NCBI GenBank assembly: GCA_025399215.1
Contig: MU621109.1
Location: forward strand, 45,154-109,153
Source of the DNA: Globomyces pollinis-pini
Lineage: Eukaryota; Chytridiomycota; Chytridiomycetes; Rhizophydiales; Globomycetaceae
Direction of reading: 5' to 3'
DNA: 64,000 nt
The position numbers and the translations under genes were made by a program. The notes under the pieces were generated by a model, which did not search any database, was not told where the DNA came from, and saw only the letters and a program-made list of their open reading frames with translations. Below, piece by piece: positions 22,596-33,575 of this stretch (positions are counted from its first letter, which is position 1; each line of letters opens with the position of its first letter).

Positions 22596-23793
22596 ATGAA
22601 TTTCATCACATTCAATTCTAAAATACCTTTTGTTTATACAAGATGCCGCTACCACACTAACGACAACCACACTTTCCAAATGATATCCAAACAACACAAA
22701 GATGTACAAATCATAAAATCAGCTAGGATATTCCAATCAGAGTTCGATAAAGTGTCCATCACAAAACTTGTATTACTGTAACCGTGTTATATTTAACATC
22801 AGTATTATTGCTTGGTATACATCTACTATTACGTTACAGTTATACAACAAATGGTTGTTTTCACCTCAACATGAGAATTTTCAATTTCCACTGTTTACTT
22901 CATTCATTTATCGCGTACGTTCTCTTTGATTTATTTGTAGATTGTGCAATTTGTGTGTTTGCATGTATTCATACATTACCATTCTCCTCAATTGAAGATG
23001 AAATCTTATGTGTCACGAATAGAATACATTCGTTATTTCGTACCTTGTGGGTTAACTGTTGGTTTGGATATCGGACTTTGCAATTCTAGTCTAAAGGTTG
23101 ATGTTTTAAAGTTAATCCAGTAGAATGTTTCAATTTCATTTTTCACCATGATTAAATCTTCCAGTCCCATTTTCATCCTTCTTTTTGCCTACTTGTTTAG
23201 ACTGGAATATCCTTCGATACCAATGATCTGTTCCATGTTGATTATTTGCTGGTAGTCGATATTTGGATTGATGTTTTAGGGGAGTTGCGTATATGATGTT
23301 GAGTGGAACGTATTTCAACTTTGTTGGGTATGTTCAGATACAATTGGCCACCGTAATATCAGGATTAAGGTGGTCATTGACACAATTTATCATCAAGAAT
23401 GATTTAATATCAATGTCCAATCCATTAGCTTTGAATTATTATATAACACCAACTGTGTGTATCTGTTTATTGGTGAGTTTCCTATCCATGGAAGGGTTAT
23501 CAAACTTGCTACATTCTCCACAGTTTTCAACTTGGCAATCTTTTACAACCATCATGGGATCAGTGACCATGGGAGGTTTGTTGGCATTGATCATGGTCAA
23601 TCTCGAATTAAGTTTAATGAAGTATACCAGTGCATTTACATTTTCTATTTTGGGGATATTCAAAGAAATCGTGTCCATCATTACTGCTATCATGTTCTTT
23701 GGAGATACACTCACTGTTCAAATGGTTCAAGGATTTTTCATAACATTTGTGGGATTGATTGGTATTTCATTTCCCAAAACTCATTTTTTGTAG
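22596..23793 (+). CDS. SLC35C2-like nucleotide-sugar/triose-phosphate transporter family protein
   Basis: Exons joined over introns of 25-28 nt give about 360 residues with ten hydrophobic segments. Diagnostic blocks of the TPT/SLC35C2 branch are visible: LQLYNKWLFSP near the start, CGLTVGLDIGLCNSSLKNVS, then SISFFTMIKSSSPIFILLFA and VISGLRWSLTQFI, and finally FSILGIFKEIVSIITAIMFFGD. These match the K-S/T-S-S motif and the 'GLRW-LTQ' motif of the Golgi family linked to GDP-fucose handling. The product should sit in Golgi or ER membranes. The N-terminal ~45 residues (from the ATG at 22596) are not conserved and the exact start is less certain. The substrate is inference from the family. Confidence 0.85.
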
Positions 23794-23997
23794 TGTATAA
23801 TGTTTCAAAGCAGTACCAAGACAAAGTAACGGATGATAAAATACAAACTATGGAATATCCTTAACTCATTTAACTTTATCTTATTGAAAATGAATCATGA
23901 TCTTATCAATTTAATATAGTTTACCATTGAATAACCACCAGTATCAATCTAGTTAGAGTGAAATTTAAACAGGTACAAAACTATATTATCAAGTGAA

Positions 23998-24917
23998 TCA
24001 CCAAGGTTGAGTTTTAACGATATCCTCCGTAAAGATTAGTACAGATTTAGTTTTCCTATGTTTTCGTCCCACAAACAATACCAAGATATAGAATTGAAAA
24101 GTACGGATGAAGAGAGATATGTAAAAGGCATAGAAAGCAATAGTTGTAGAGACAAAAATAGTTCGTATACCAAATAGTGCTGCGAATATCGACAAAAGGA
24201 TTAAAAGGTAGATGCTAATACGAATGTGTTTATAAAAAGGGCAGTTTCTTTTATCTGGTTTGTACAACACTGTTAGGAATGCTATAGATATAGTGGTAGT
24301 TGCTGCACTTTCCAGTATAGTCGCGATTCCTACCCATCTTCGTAATTGCTATTTTGTTAAAAAAGATTATGGTTTACAGAATACGCGAAACTGACCGAGG
24401 ATTTCTAAAATGTTAGATTTTTATGAATGACTAGTGAAACAACTGATTTAGATATCAATAAAATTATAAGCAATAGTCGTACCTGGAAACTGTTAAAGCT
24501 AAGAGTATAAAGAGATGAGAAAGTCCAACGAATATAGGCCTGGTTAGTTTTCAGCAATGATAAAATGGGCATCGTTAGCAATACCAGAATCCAAAATACG
24601 TTATACTTTGAATAGAAAAGTGCGAGTTGTCGGACACATAGGAGCTTAATTGCGAAATAAGATAGTATATCGAGTAAATTGAATATATGTAGTAGAGTTT
24701 GTAGGTAAAAGTACGTTTCAGGCAACATCAAGTAAACGAAATGCAAGGTAGCAATGGGGAGCGACCACAGAAGGGAGAAAGCTGCGACGAGAAGAGCGAT
24801 TGTATGAACTCGTGAAGACATTTTTGGTATTTTCTGAGCGAGGATCAAGAGGGAATTGAATAGGACATTAAAAGATACACCAAAAGCGATTGCAATATAA
24901 TTCATAGAGGAGATCAT
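23998..24917 (-). CDS. 7TM family protein, copy B
   Basis: The first exon (24917 to about 24484) encodes five membrane segments, with the family motif LLKTNQAYIRWTF after the fourth. A gap of about 130 nt follows, and the second exon (about 24352-23998) resumes QLRRWVGIATILESAATTTI and gives two more segments. This matches copy E (54151-55163), where the junction is K-QASQWISIVNILEG. Between the exons the reading frame stays open for a while, so part of the gap could be coding. No known receptor motif (DRY, NPxxY) is seen. The first Met in frame is 24917. Confidence 0.65.
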
Positions 24918-25030
24918 TCTATAGAACAAGTAGCACAATAGTTAAGCATGCCATAATAAATAAAAGTGACACTTCTTGAGCCAAAGCGCGACTCGGAATA
25001 AGCCTCTTTAATTGCTTTTTATGTGGATAG

Positions 25031-25180
25031 GGCTAGTTAGGGTTATGGCAGATGGTAGGGTTTTATATCTAGGGTTAGTTAGGGTTATTCAGTTAGGGTT
25101 AGTTAGGGTTAGTTAGGGTTATTGAGTTAGGGTTATAAAGTGTTGGATTGTTAGGATCTAGGGTTGAAGGATCTAGGGTT
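25031..25180 (+). repeat. interstitial telomere-like (telobox) array upstream of CCT6
   Basis: Ten AGGGTT units occur in one orientation between 25039 and 25180, several in a 10-bp spacing (TTAGTTAGGG). The array is degenerate, not a pure (TTAGGG)n tract, and ends about 30 bp before the CCT6 first exon. In fungi and plants such teloboxes are binding sites for Tbf1/TRB-type factors in promoters of highly expressed genes. A promoter role here is inference; a healed telomere fragment is the alternative. Confidence 0.7.
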
Positions 25181-25212
25181 GAGTGTTTGTTTTTTTTGAT
25201 CTTCTACTAAGA

Positions 25213-27306
25213 ATGTAAGAACCCTTTGATACTAAATCTGATCTTAGGTATCTGTTACCATTTTCCTAATCTTGTTTATAGGTATCTCATTATATTATCT
25301 AACTAAAGGTCGTCTGCTGCTCTACAACTTGCTAATCCAAAAGCTGATGTCGCTAGAAGAGGTCAAGCCTTACTTCACAACACTAATGCCGCTCTCGGTT
25401 TACAACAAGTATTGAAATCTAACTTGGGTCCAAAAGGAACTCTGAAAATGTATCTAATTCACTCTCATCTCCTTAGGTTGGTCGATGGATCTGGTCAAAT
25501 TAAACTCACAAAAGACGGTAAAGTCTTATTATGTGAAATGGTATCACTGTAATCAATCTGAAAATTAGCAAATTCAAAATCCTACCGCTACTATGATCGC
25601 CAGAGCTGCTACTGCTCAAGATGAAATCACTGGAGATGGAACCACTTCAAATGTTTTGTTGATTGCAGAATTACTTAAACAAGCTGATCGATTCATTTCT
25701 GAAGGATTACACCCTAGAATTATCACTGAAGGTTATGAACTCGCCAAAGGAGCATCTCTAGAGGTATTTTTTTTTCACCGAACTACCTCTCATTACATTC
25801 GGGCGCTAGTTATGCGCACATCTTGATGATTATTTATCGCTGGACAACATTTTTTCATTTTTTTCAACCACCATTCTGGACAACCTAAATTGTTGTTATT
25901 TATTGATTGATCAACACTTTTTCTTTTATTCATTCTCTCTGACAGTATTCTAACAATAATAGTTTTTGGAAACTTTCAAGATCAAAAAGCAAATGGATAG
26001 AGAAACCTTGTTAAACATTGCTCGTACCTCTCTCCGCACCAAAGTTCGAGAAGAATTGGCAGATAACTTAATGGAAGCTATTGTGGATGCTGTTTTATGT
26101 ATTTATACTCCAGGTGTCCCAATTGATTTGCACATGGTGGAAATTATGAAGATGTTGCACAAGAATGATACTGATTCTCGTCTGATTAAAGGTATTTTGA
26201 TTCATACCCCATCTCCAACTCAGTTAGTCTCTTTATTTATTATCTCTTTACATAGAAATACTTACAAGTATAGGGTTAGTAATGGATCACGGTGCTCGTC
26301 ACCCAGATATGCCAAAACGTGTTCAAGATGCATTCATCCTTACCTTGAATGTATCCCTTGAATATGAAAAGAGTGAAATCAATTCTGGATTCTTTTACAG
26401 CAGTGCCGAACAACGTGAAAAGTTGGTTGAATCCGAACGTCGTTTCGTAGATGCCAAGATCAAGAAAATTATTGATTTCAAAAACACTGTTTGTGAAGGA
26501 TCCAAGAAAGGATTTGTCATTTTAAACCAAAAAGGAATTGATCCTTTATCTCTTGATGTATTGGCAAAGAATGGTATTCTTGCACTTCGTCGTGCTAAGC
26601 GTCGTAACATGGAAAGGTTTGAAGATTTTTATTCTAATTTTTAGATTACAACTTGCATGTGGTGGTGTTGCTCAAAACTCTGTAGATGATTTGACACCAG
26701 ATGTACTTGGATATGCTGGACTTGTTTACGAACATGTTTTGGGAGAAGATAAATTTACATTTGTAGAAGAAACTAAGAATCCAAAGTCAGTGACCCTCTT
26801 ACTTACTGGTCCAAATCAACATACTGTCCTTCAAATCAATGATGCTGTCCGTGACGGTTTACGTGCTGTCAAGAATGCTATTGAAGATGAGCATTTAGTA
26901 CCTGGAGCAGGTGCATTCCAAATTGCTTTACATGCTCACCTAATGAAATTCAAAGAATCTGTTAAAGGAAAAGCCAAGTTGGGAGTCCAAGCCTATGCTG
27001 ATGCCATGCTCATTATTCCTAAGGTATTGGCCCAAAATGGAGGATATGACGTCCAAGATGTCATTGTATCTTTACAAGAAGAATTTGCCGAAGGCCACAA
27101 TGTGGGTATTGACCTTAACACTGGAGATACTCTTGATCCAGCAGCCCAAGGAATCTGGGATAACTACCGAGTTCATCGACAGATGCTTAATTCATGGTAA
27201 ATTTTAATTTTTATTGATTGTTAGTTCTGTTATTGCTAGTAATTTCTTGTTGGTGGATGAGATGATGCGTGCTGGACGATCTAGTTTGAAATCTGGTGGT
27301 GAATAA
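25213..27306 (+). CDS. CCT6: CCT6, zeta subunit of the cytosolic chaperonin TRiC/CCT
   Basis: The product is about 530 residues and reads as CCT-zeta throughout: [17 protein letters not shown] at the start, [19 protein letters not shown] and LTKDGKVLL in the ATP site, the catalytic [14 protein letters not shown], the [16 protein letters not shown] block, and the C-terminal [15 protein letters not shown]. It folds actin, tubulin and WD40 proteins in the cytosol as one of eight ring subunits. The start codon is unusual: A and T of ATG lie at 25213-25214 and the G at 25309, after a 94-nt composite intron. Other introns range from 27 to about 210 nt. The telobox array lies just upstream. Confidence 0.92.
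25215..25308 (+). other. composite intron splitting the CCT6 start codon: three back-to-back mini-introns
   Basis: The 94 nt divide into 33 (25215-25247), 34 (25248-25281) and 27 nt (25282-25308). Each unit begins GTAAG or GTATCT, ends in AG and contains its own CTAAA, CTAATC or CTAACT branch-point-like motif. No exon lies between the units. Removing all three fuses AT to G and opens [12 protein letters not shown]. Confidence 0.75.
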
Positions 27307-27490
27307 GTATAGTTTTTTAAATGTCTTAATACTGAACGATTGTTTTTAATTTCGAATTTGTTTTTTTGAGCGAAATACTGAACAGTAAATAAGCTCAATA
27401 ATTTTGTACATAATTTAAATAAAAACAGTGGGGTTTTATTACAAGATCTGCTTTATGCAACCATAGCATCCAAATCTTCCAAGATCTGGA

Positions 27491-28300
27491 TTAGCAATCA
27501 ATAGCATCCAAATCGATAGTTTGAGGGATATGACAATCCTGATGACAAGCCAAAACAGTTTTTAATGACAATAAATGTTCACGTAGTTTGTTGACTTGAG
27601 CATGTAAACTTTCATTTTCAGATGATAAACTTTCCACTTGTTTTTCCAAATTCATGACATAATTTTTCTTTTTTTGTCTACATTTCAAAGCAGCTATTGA
27701 TTAAGAAAAAAAAAAAAAGTTACCTTTACGATTACGTTCCAAAAACGAAAGTCTTTCAGGATCCGTAGTATCCGATTTAGCAGAAATACTATTTGAACGT
27801 TCCCTTTCACGATGTTCAGGAGAAGGAATATTTTTAGTATTAAAAGTGAGGTTATGATCATAAGGTTGAGGATTAATAGAAGTATGAAGAGATATTGAAG
27901 CTCTTCTTTTATTTGACCAATCATCCATTTGTGATATATTACGTTTACCATTAGTATTTGTAAAATTATTATCTTGTAATTTTTGTTGATCCATTGAATT
28001 GATTGAAAATTGTAAATTTGGTAATAAAGGACGATTTGATAAATTACCATTATTTTGTTGTTGAATGATTGGTTGTTGAATTTGATTTTGAGATAGGTTT
28101 GGGGAATGATTATTAGTAGCAAAAGAATGAGCGAAATGATTAATTTCCATATTTAATTTTGGTATGGAAGCCAAGAAACCATTAGGAGTTTGTTGATTTG
28201 AAGTTAAATTTGAAGTAGTTGGTACAGCTAATGAATGAAAGTCAAGTTTCTTTGGAGCAATTTGCGTCATGAAATTAAATGACGGAATGTTTGAAGTCAT
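27491..28300 (-). CDS. ATF/CREB-type bZIP transcription factor
   Basis: Exons 28300-27724 and 27693-27491 join over a 30-nt intron and encode 259 residues. The first ~175 residues are Asn/Gln-rich and disordered, with a basic patch near KRRAS. The basic region reads FLERNRKAALKCRQKKK, split by the intron after RK, followed by a leucine zipper (LEKQVESLSSENESLHAQV, then LREHLLSLKTVL). The sequence ERNRxAAxKCRQKKK is the ATF2/Atf1 signature that binds CRE sites (TGACGTCA); Ala and Cys in it exclude the C/EBP and PAR groups. A short conserved C-terminus ends at Asp-Cys. It is a nuclear regulator, probably stress-responsive by analogy with Atf1; that role is inference. It is divergent from DNAAF1. 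Confidence 0.88.
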
Positions 28301-28635
28301 TTCGATTTATATCAAAAGTGGAGGCTGCTTTTTTTTGGCTTCTTTTTTAGTTTCAGCCCATCTTCCATCTTTTTGAAACTCTAACCCCCTCACTATTGAT
28401 ACTAATGGAACCCACTGTATGAATGATGTCATTATACACATGAAATTGTTTGTATACAAATTAAACTATTCGTCATTTCAAGTTATTGTTATCATTCAAT
28501 TCTAGTTGTTTTATTTTTTGTAATTATTTGAAATCATCAAATATAATAATATTAAAACGAGTTAAATGACTCACTACGATATGAACTAGAAATAAACAAG
28601 AAAAAAAAACGCGATCTTATTTTTAAATTATTATC
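28301..28635. promoter_or_regulatory. 335-bp divergent promoter (bZIP / DNAAF1) with AAACGCGA motif
   Basis: The region is AT-rich with long A and T runs. An AAACGCGATC element at about 28608 lies 26 bp before the DNAAF1 ATG, the same placement as at LRRC23. No coding frame is visible. Confidence 0.35.
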
Positions 28636-30488
28636 ATGATCTCTTCAAATGTTGATATCAAATCTTGGCTTGCTGCTCGTAAAAATCCTAGACAAGTAGA
28701 TGAGAAAGGGTTGATATCTCTTTATTAATATTTAGAAATACTCTAATGACTTTAAAATACTTGAAACATCGTAAATAAGATTCCATCGTAACATTATAGT
28801 TTGTAAAGAACAAAAATTGTATCAAACTCCAGAATTAAACGATATTCTTTATCTACATTTTAAAGGTGATTGTGTACATACTCATCCTTAGGTTTCACCA
28901 AAATTGAAAACTTGGAGGCTTATCATGGTTTAAAAAGTTTATGGTTGGAAGGAAATGGAATCTCCAAAATTGAAAATATTGGTAACAGTAATTGAATTCA
29001 TTTTAGATCAACTCATTCAGCTCAGATGTTTGTAAGTTATCAATATTAAGATTAGATTTTTACAACAAAATTGTATTGATACAATTGAAAACTTGGATAC
29101 GTTGGTTTTGTTAGATACTTTAAATTTGGCAAATAATATGATCAAATCAATTGATAATCTATCAAATTTAACCGTATTATCAACATTACAATTACAAAAT
29201 AACTTTTTAACTGATAAAAATTCCATCCTTGGATTATTAGAATGTCCTTCAATAGCGTAAGTATCATGTTATTCATCTTTAGTGTCTTGGATTTATCTCA
29301 TAATAAAATTGACGATCCAGAAATTGTATCTATTCTACAACAATTACCAAAATTAGTATATGCAATCGATAGACTGATGACATAGGCTGTTTTAAACTTG
29401 ATGGGAAATCCTGTTATTCCAAAAATTTCAAATTATCGTCGTACGATTGTTTCTAAATGTCAACAACTTACCTACCTGGATGATCGTCCAGTATTTGAAA
29501 AAGAACGATTGTATACGAACGCTTGGTATGATGAATGTTGATTGATGTTAGGGCTATTGGTGGACCAGAAGGTGAACGATTGGAACGGGAACGTATTCAT
29601 CAAGAAGAACAAGATAGACAACAACGTAACTTTGAAGGTATCTTTTAAATTAAATATTGATCGTTAGCTATGATGGCTATTAAAGAACGTGGTCAAAAGA
29701 AGAGATTAGAAAATATTGCAAATGAAAAACCATTAGAGTTATCAGAAAAATTGGTAGAATATCGTGAGAAAATGTATAATGTGGTAGAGGGAGTACCGTA
29801 TGAAGAACCATTGGAAGAAAAGGAAACGAGTGATGATGAAGATCTCTTGCAAGAAGTTTATGATGAGGATGTACAAACTGATAAAACTCAAAGTGGAGAG
29901 GGAACTGAAATTGATGTGGAATCAGTACCATCTGATAGAGATTCACAAGTTACTGTTGAATTTAATGATAAAACGGAACAGTTGGTATCAAATGATGTTC
30001 AAGAATCATCTCACAGTCAACTAGAACAAATTGACGTAGATGTTGAGATTTCATCATCCACTGGCAAAATTGTTGAAATTGAATTCAATACACCATTAGA
30101 TGTCAGATATGCAACCCCACTAGTACAACGTGCATCAGATATTGATCTCCTTCAAGAATTGGCAAATTTCAAGATCGATACACTTGAAGATTCAAACACT
30201 CCTTTACTTGATGAACGGGACCAAATTGAAATACAATCTATTTTACAATCCTCAACAATCACAGAAGATGAAGATGAAGTTGAAGATATTGAAATTATTT
30301 CAGATGTTGCATCTACTAGTACCATTACTCTCAATGAAGTACCTATAAAAGTACGTGGATGGGAAGAGAATGAATCTGATGAGGATGAGAATTTACCTGT
30401 GATTGTCACTGATGGATATTCTAAACAACAAACTTTGGTTGAACTTGAATCAAATCCTTGGGCTGATCGAGTTGATTATCCAAAATAA
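28636..30488 (+). CDS. DNAAF1: DNAAF1 (L RRC50/ODA7), axonemal dynein assembly factor
   Basis: Nine introns of 24-30 nt are removed. The protein begins with about 25 lineage-specific residues, then [39 protein letters not shown] and SD22-type LRRs, ending with the diagnostic cap [17 protein letters not shown], then [19 protein letters not shown] and [13 protein letters not shown]. These last two match vertebrate and algal DNAAF1 almost word for word. A long acidic low-complexity tail (last ~270 residues) follows. DNAAF1 helps fold and preassemble outer and inner dynein arms in the cytosol, so it implies a motile flagellum. The tail ends with a conserved-looking [13 protein letters not shown]. 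Confidence 0.92.
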
Positions 30489-30544
30489 TTTCTAACTTTC
30501 AAATAAAAAACTTTCTTTCCTTTAATCTTTATTCGATATGATGG

Positions 30545-31270
30545 ATGAATGAAACGCGATGGACTTTCTGGTATCCACCACTTCATTTTTCCTTTTCTAA
30601 ACTCATGAACAATAACAATTCAAATTCAGTATCCGCACTACTTTCCTTATTAAGTAGTAGTAACAAACCACAAATCCAATATATAAATCAACATGTTCAA
30701 CATTCAACAATGGAAACTTCATTATTAAATCCAACAATACATAATCAAATACAAACAGTACTCAATACTCAAATTCAATCTTTCAATCAACCATCTCCAA
30801 TAGAATCAAATACCCATAATACAATAATCAATCCATCTGGAACTTCCATTACAGATACCAATATTCAATCTCATCATTCAATTCATTTAAAACTCATTAC
30901 TGAATTGAAATCAGAACAAGAATCATTGGAATCTAATTTGATCACTAAACGTAACTTATTATTGAAACAAATAGAATTAAAAGAAAATGAAATTCAAGTG
31001 AATGAACTTGTACAAGATCAACGATTAGAGCAATCAAGAATGGATTTGAAATCTTTACAAGTTCAATTATCTAATTGGGATTTAAATATTTATAATGAAT
31101 TAGAACAGTTACGTGTTAGACAACAGTTATCTTTGCAACAGGTTTGGAATTTGGTATTGACCTTTTTTTTTTAGCATGGTGTGCCATTGTTTAAAGTATC
31201 CAATTCACTTGTTGATATACGTAATCAAGTTTGGGTATTATCACCCTATCTACATGAAATATCTAAATAA
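30545..31270 (+). CDS. DGCR6/gonadal (gdl)-like coiled-coil protein
   Basis: Two exons join over a 33-nt intron (donor after QLSLQQ). The N-terminal half is Asn/Gln/Ser/Thr-rich. A coiled coil spans about residues 115-200 (ELKSEQESLESNLITKRNLL). The C-terminus has the DGCR6 signature: LEQLRVRQQLSLQQHGVPLF followed by SLVDIRNQVWVLS, aligning with 'D-K-V-QQ-TLE-GV--FYVT--P-E---QM-LL'. The molecular role of this family is not established. The ATG at 30545 opens the longest frame; the ATG at 30605 is an alternative that would leave an ACGCGA motif 49 bp upstream. Assignment by pattern. Confidence 0.6.
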
Positions 31271-31371
31271 ATGTAAATTGTTCCAAAGATAACCAATTTT
31301 CAGTACCATTTGATGAATGTTTTTGTAATTATTAAAGGCATAATGATTGTTGTTTTATTTTCGTTTTATAA

Positions 31372-32189
31372 TCATTCTGGTTTTATGATACATATACCAT
31401 CTTGGTTTCGGAAATGCAAGAGGGCGGATTGATTCATTTGTTGTTCATGGATAGGAATTCTTAGATCTCTACTGACTCGTAACAAAGTGAATGGGTAAAT
31501 GATGTCCAATTCATTGATAATTCTGGTTTTCAAATCTTCCAACTTTGCAAACTGGGTTAGAAAGATGGCCCCAAGTATTTTATTTTCATGGATTTCACCA
31601 TTGTATACCAATATTTCTATTTGCTTGTTAGATCGGACAGAGTTACCTCTTGTTGATGACATGAAATCGGCGATTTCACTTGAGCTGGAGATTTTCAATT
31701 CATCTGATTTCTCTTTGATATCTACTGTTTTCTTTTGTGTGAGTTCTGAGGATGAACTGTCTGGCTTTGTTTTTTTAAAGGTGGGTTGGGATGATGGGAG
31801 GACGTGATCGGTTGTAGGAACATCCCATAATTTAGACAAGTCCGGAGCAGCCAAATAGTTTGGTACAAAGGTAGTTGGCTTTGATTCTGATACATTCTTA
31901 TTTAATTCATCTGGTCTTTGTCCTTTAGCATTCAAAATCTTTGGGTTTGCTCCATTTCTCAATAATAAATCCACAACTTCTTTATTTCCTCTAGAATATG
32001 CCCAATGCAATCCAGTCCAACCATTTACCTATCATTTATAAAAGTCAAAGTTTACTTTATTTTGACCATTTGGATCATAATTATTGTCCAAGTAGAACTG
32101 AACTGCCTTCACATTTCCCACTGCACATGCCTAACTGGTAAGTCTCTTCATCCAACCTCACGTAATTCTTCTCCAGTTCTTGCTGTCAT
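31372..32189 (-). CDS. ANKRD40-like ankyrin repeat protein
   Basis: Three exons (introns 26-27 nt) encode about 255 residues. Two or three ankyrin repeats open the protein (EELREACAVGNVKAVQFYL, then NGWTGLHWAYSRGNKEVVDL, then LLRNGANPKILNAKGQRP). They are followed by the ANKRD40-specific FVPNYLAAPD and, after a Ser-rich linker, a conserved C-terminal ubiquitin-like region (IEILVYNGEIHENKILGAIF, then LLRVSRDLRIPIHEQQ, then GICIIKPE). The C-terminal block aligns by pattern with ANKRD40, whose function is unknown. Start at the ATG at 32189. It is divergent from RPS3 with 61 bp between. Confidence 0.7.
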
Positions 32190-32250
32190 TGTTTTGGTGT
32201 AGAGTGGCTAAAGTTAAAAATTTTCAATATTTTGTCTTTACTTTTCAATC

Positions 32251-33176
32251 ATGTCCTTGACTGCCAACATCTCCAAAAAAAGAAAGGTAAGCATACTCTA
32301 TCACCATTGGATTCCATCTTCTCTCTCATCATCTCTGGCACAAATTCATGGATGGATGGATTGTTTGATGGATTGGATATATTACCAATTTGGATTTGAA
32401 ATATTCAAATCTTTTTAACAATATTACAAATTATTTTATAATGGACTTTTACTGATTTATTTCCTAGTTCGTCGCTGATGGTGTTTTCTATGCCGAACTC
32501 AATGAATTCCTCCAACGTGAATTATCCGTTGAAGGTTACTCAGGTGTTGAAGTCAGAGTGACTCCAGCTCGTACTGAAATCATTATCAGAGCTACCAAGA
32601 CCCAAGATGTTCTTGGTGAAAAAGGTCGTCGTATCCGTGAATTGACCTCCATTGTCCAAAAACGTTTCAACTTTGCTGAAAACACTGTTGAATTATACGC
32701 TGAAAAGGTCAGCAACCGTGGTTTGTCTGCTGTCGCTCAAGCTGAATCCCTCAAGTACAAATTATTGGCTGGTTTGGCTGTCCGTCGTGCCTGCTACTCT
32801 GTCATCCGTTTGGTTATGGAATCCGGTGCTAAGGGTGTTGAAGTTGTTGTTTCTGGTAAACTTCGTGCTGCCCGTGCCAAGGCTATGAAATTCACTGATG
32901 GTTTCATGGTAATTTACATTTTGTTTCTCATTTTAGATCCACTCTGGTCAACCAGCTAAAGATTATATTGACTATGCTGTCCGTCACGTCTTATTGCGTC
33001 AAGGTGTTTTGGGAGTCAAGGTCAAAATCATGCAAGACTGGGACCCAACTGGCAAGAACGGCCCAAGTAAACCACTTCCAGATCTCGTTACCATTCTTGA
33101 ACCAAAAGATGACGAACCACTTCCAGCTCCAGTCACTGTTTCAGCTAACGCTGCTCCAGTTGAAGCTCAAGAATAA
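32251..33176 (+). CDS. RPS3: ribosomal protein S3 (uS3), 40S subunit
   Basis: Exons 32251-32286, 32468-32908 and 32937-33176 give 238 residues. The first intron (181 nt) comes right after the short first exon ([12 protein letters not shown]), as is common in ribosomal protein genes. The KH domain ([18 protein letters not shown], then [14 protein letters not shown]) and the S3 C-terminal domain ([20 protein letters not shown], then [17 protein letters not shown]) are intact. uS3 lines the mRNA entry site of the 40S subunit. Codons end in C more than in other genes of the window, as expected for high expression. Confidence 0.97.
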
Positions 33177-33575
33177 ATTTGTTCTGCAATAAAACATTTG
33201 GATAAATAATTCTATCTTATATGGTGACTTTTTAAACAATTATTAACGACAAGTTGGATTGAGGTCGATTGCGTAAGTATGTTCTTTTGATTGTAACTTC
33301 TCAATATTCACAAATTCCCATAAGGAAAAGCTTGCAGTAAAAATACATGATGATTCGAATGAACTGAGCAATACTAGAGATATCAAGACGCGCAACCAGT
33401 AGAGAACACGTTACTTTGTGAGTCAGAGGGTGATCAAACAGTTTGAAATCTATGGAAAATTTACTAGTGGCTTGTTAATGAAAATGGGAATCCACTGAGA
33501 TTTCAAGTATCTCCAATGTTTTGCAATTTTCCATCAATCCGGAATCTCGTTAAACCAAAAAAGATACTTGGACTA
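33177..33575. other. intergenic region, nothing recognised
   Basis: About 400 bp between RPS3 and the NUDIX gene. It contains short AT-rich runs and no gene, RNA or repeat that I can support. Confidence 0.5.

Noticed and set aside
25039..25180. Chromosome end (true telomere)
   Set aside because: Array is degenerate, 140 bp long, and unique genes continue on both sides.
30545..31270. Transcription factor call for the Asn/Gln-rich protein
   Set aside because: No DNA-binding motif; the C-terminal pattern fits DGCR6 better.
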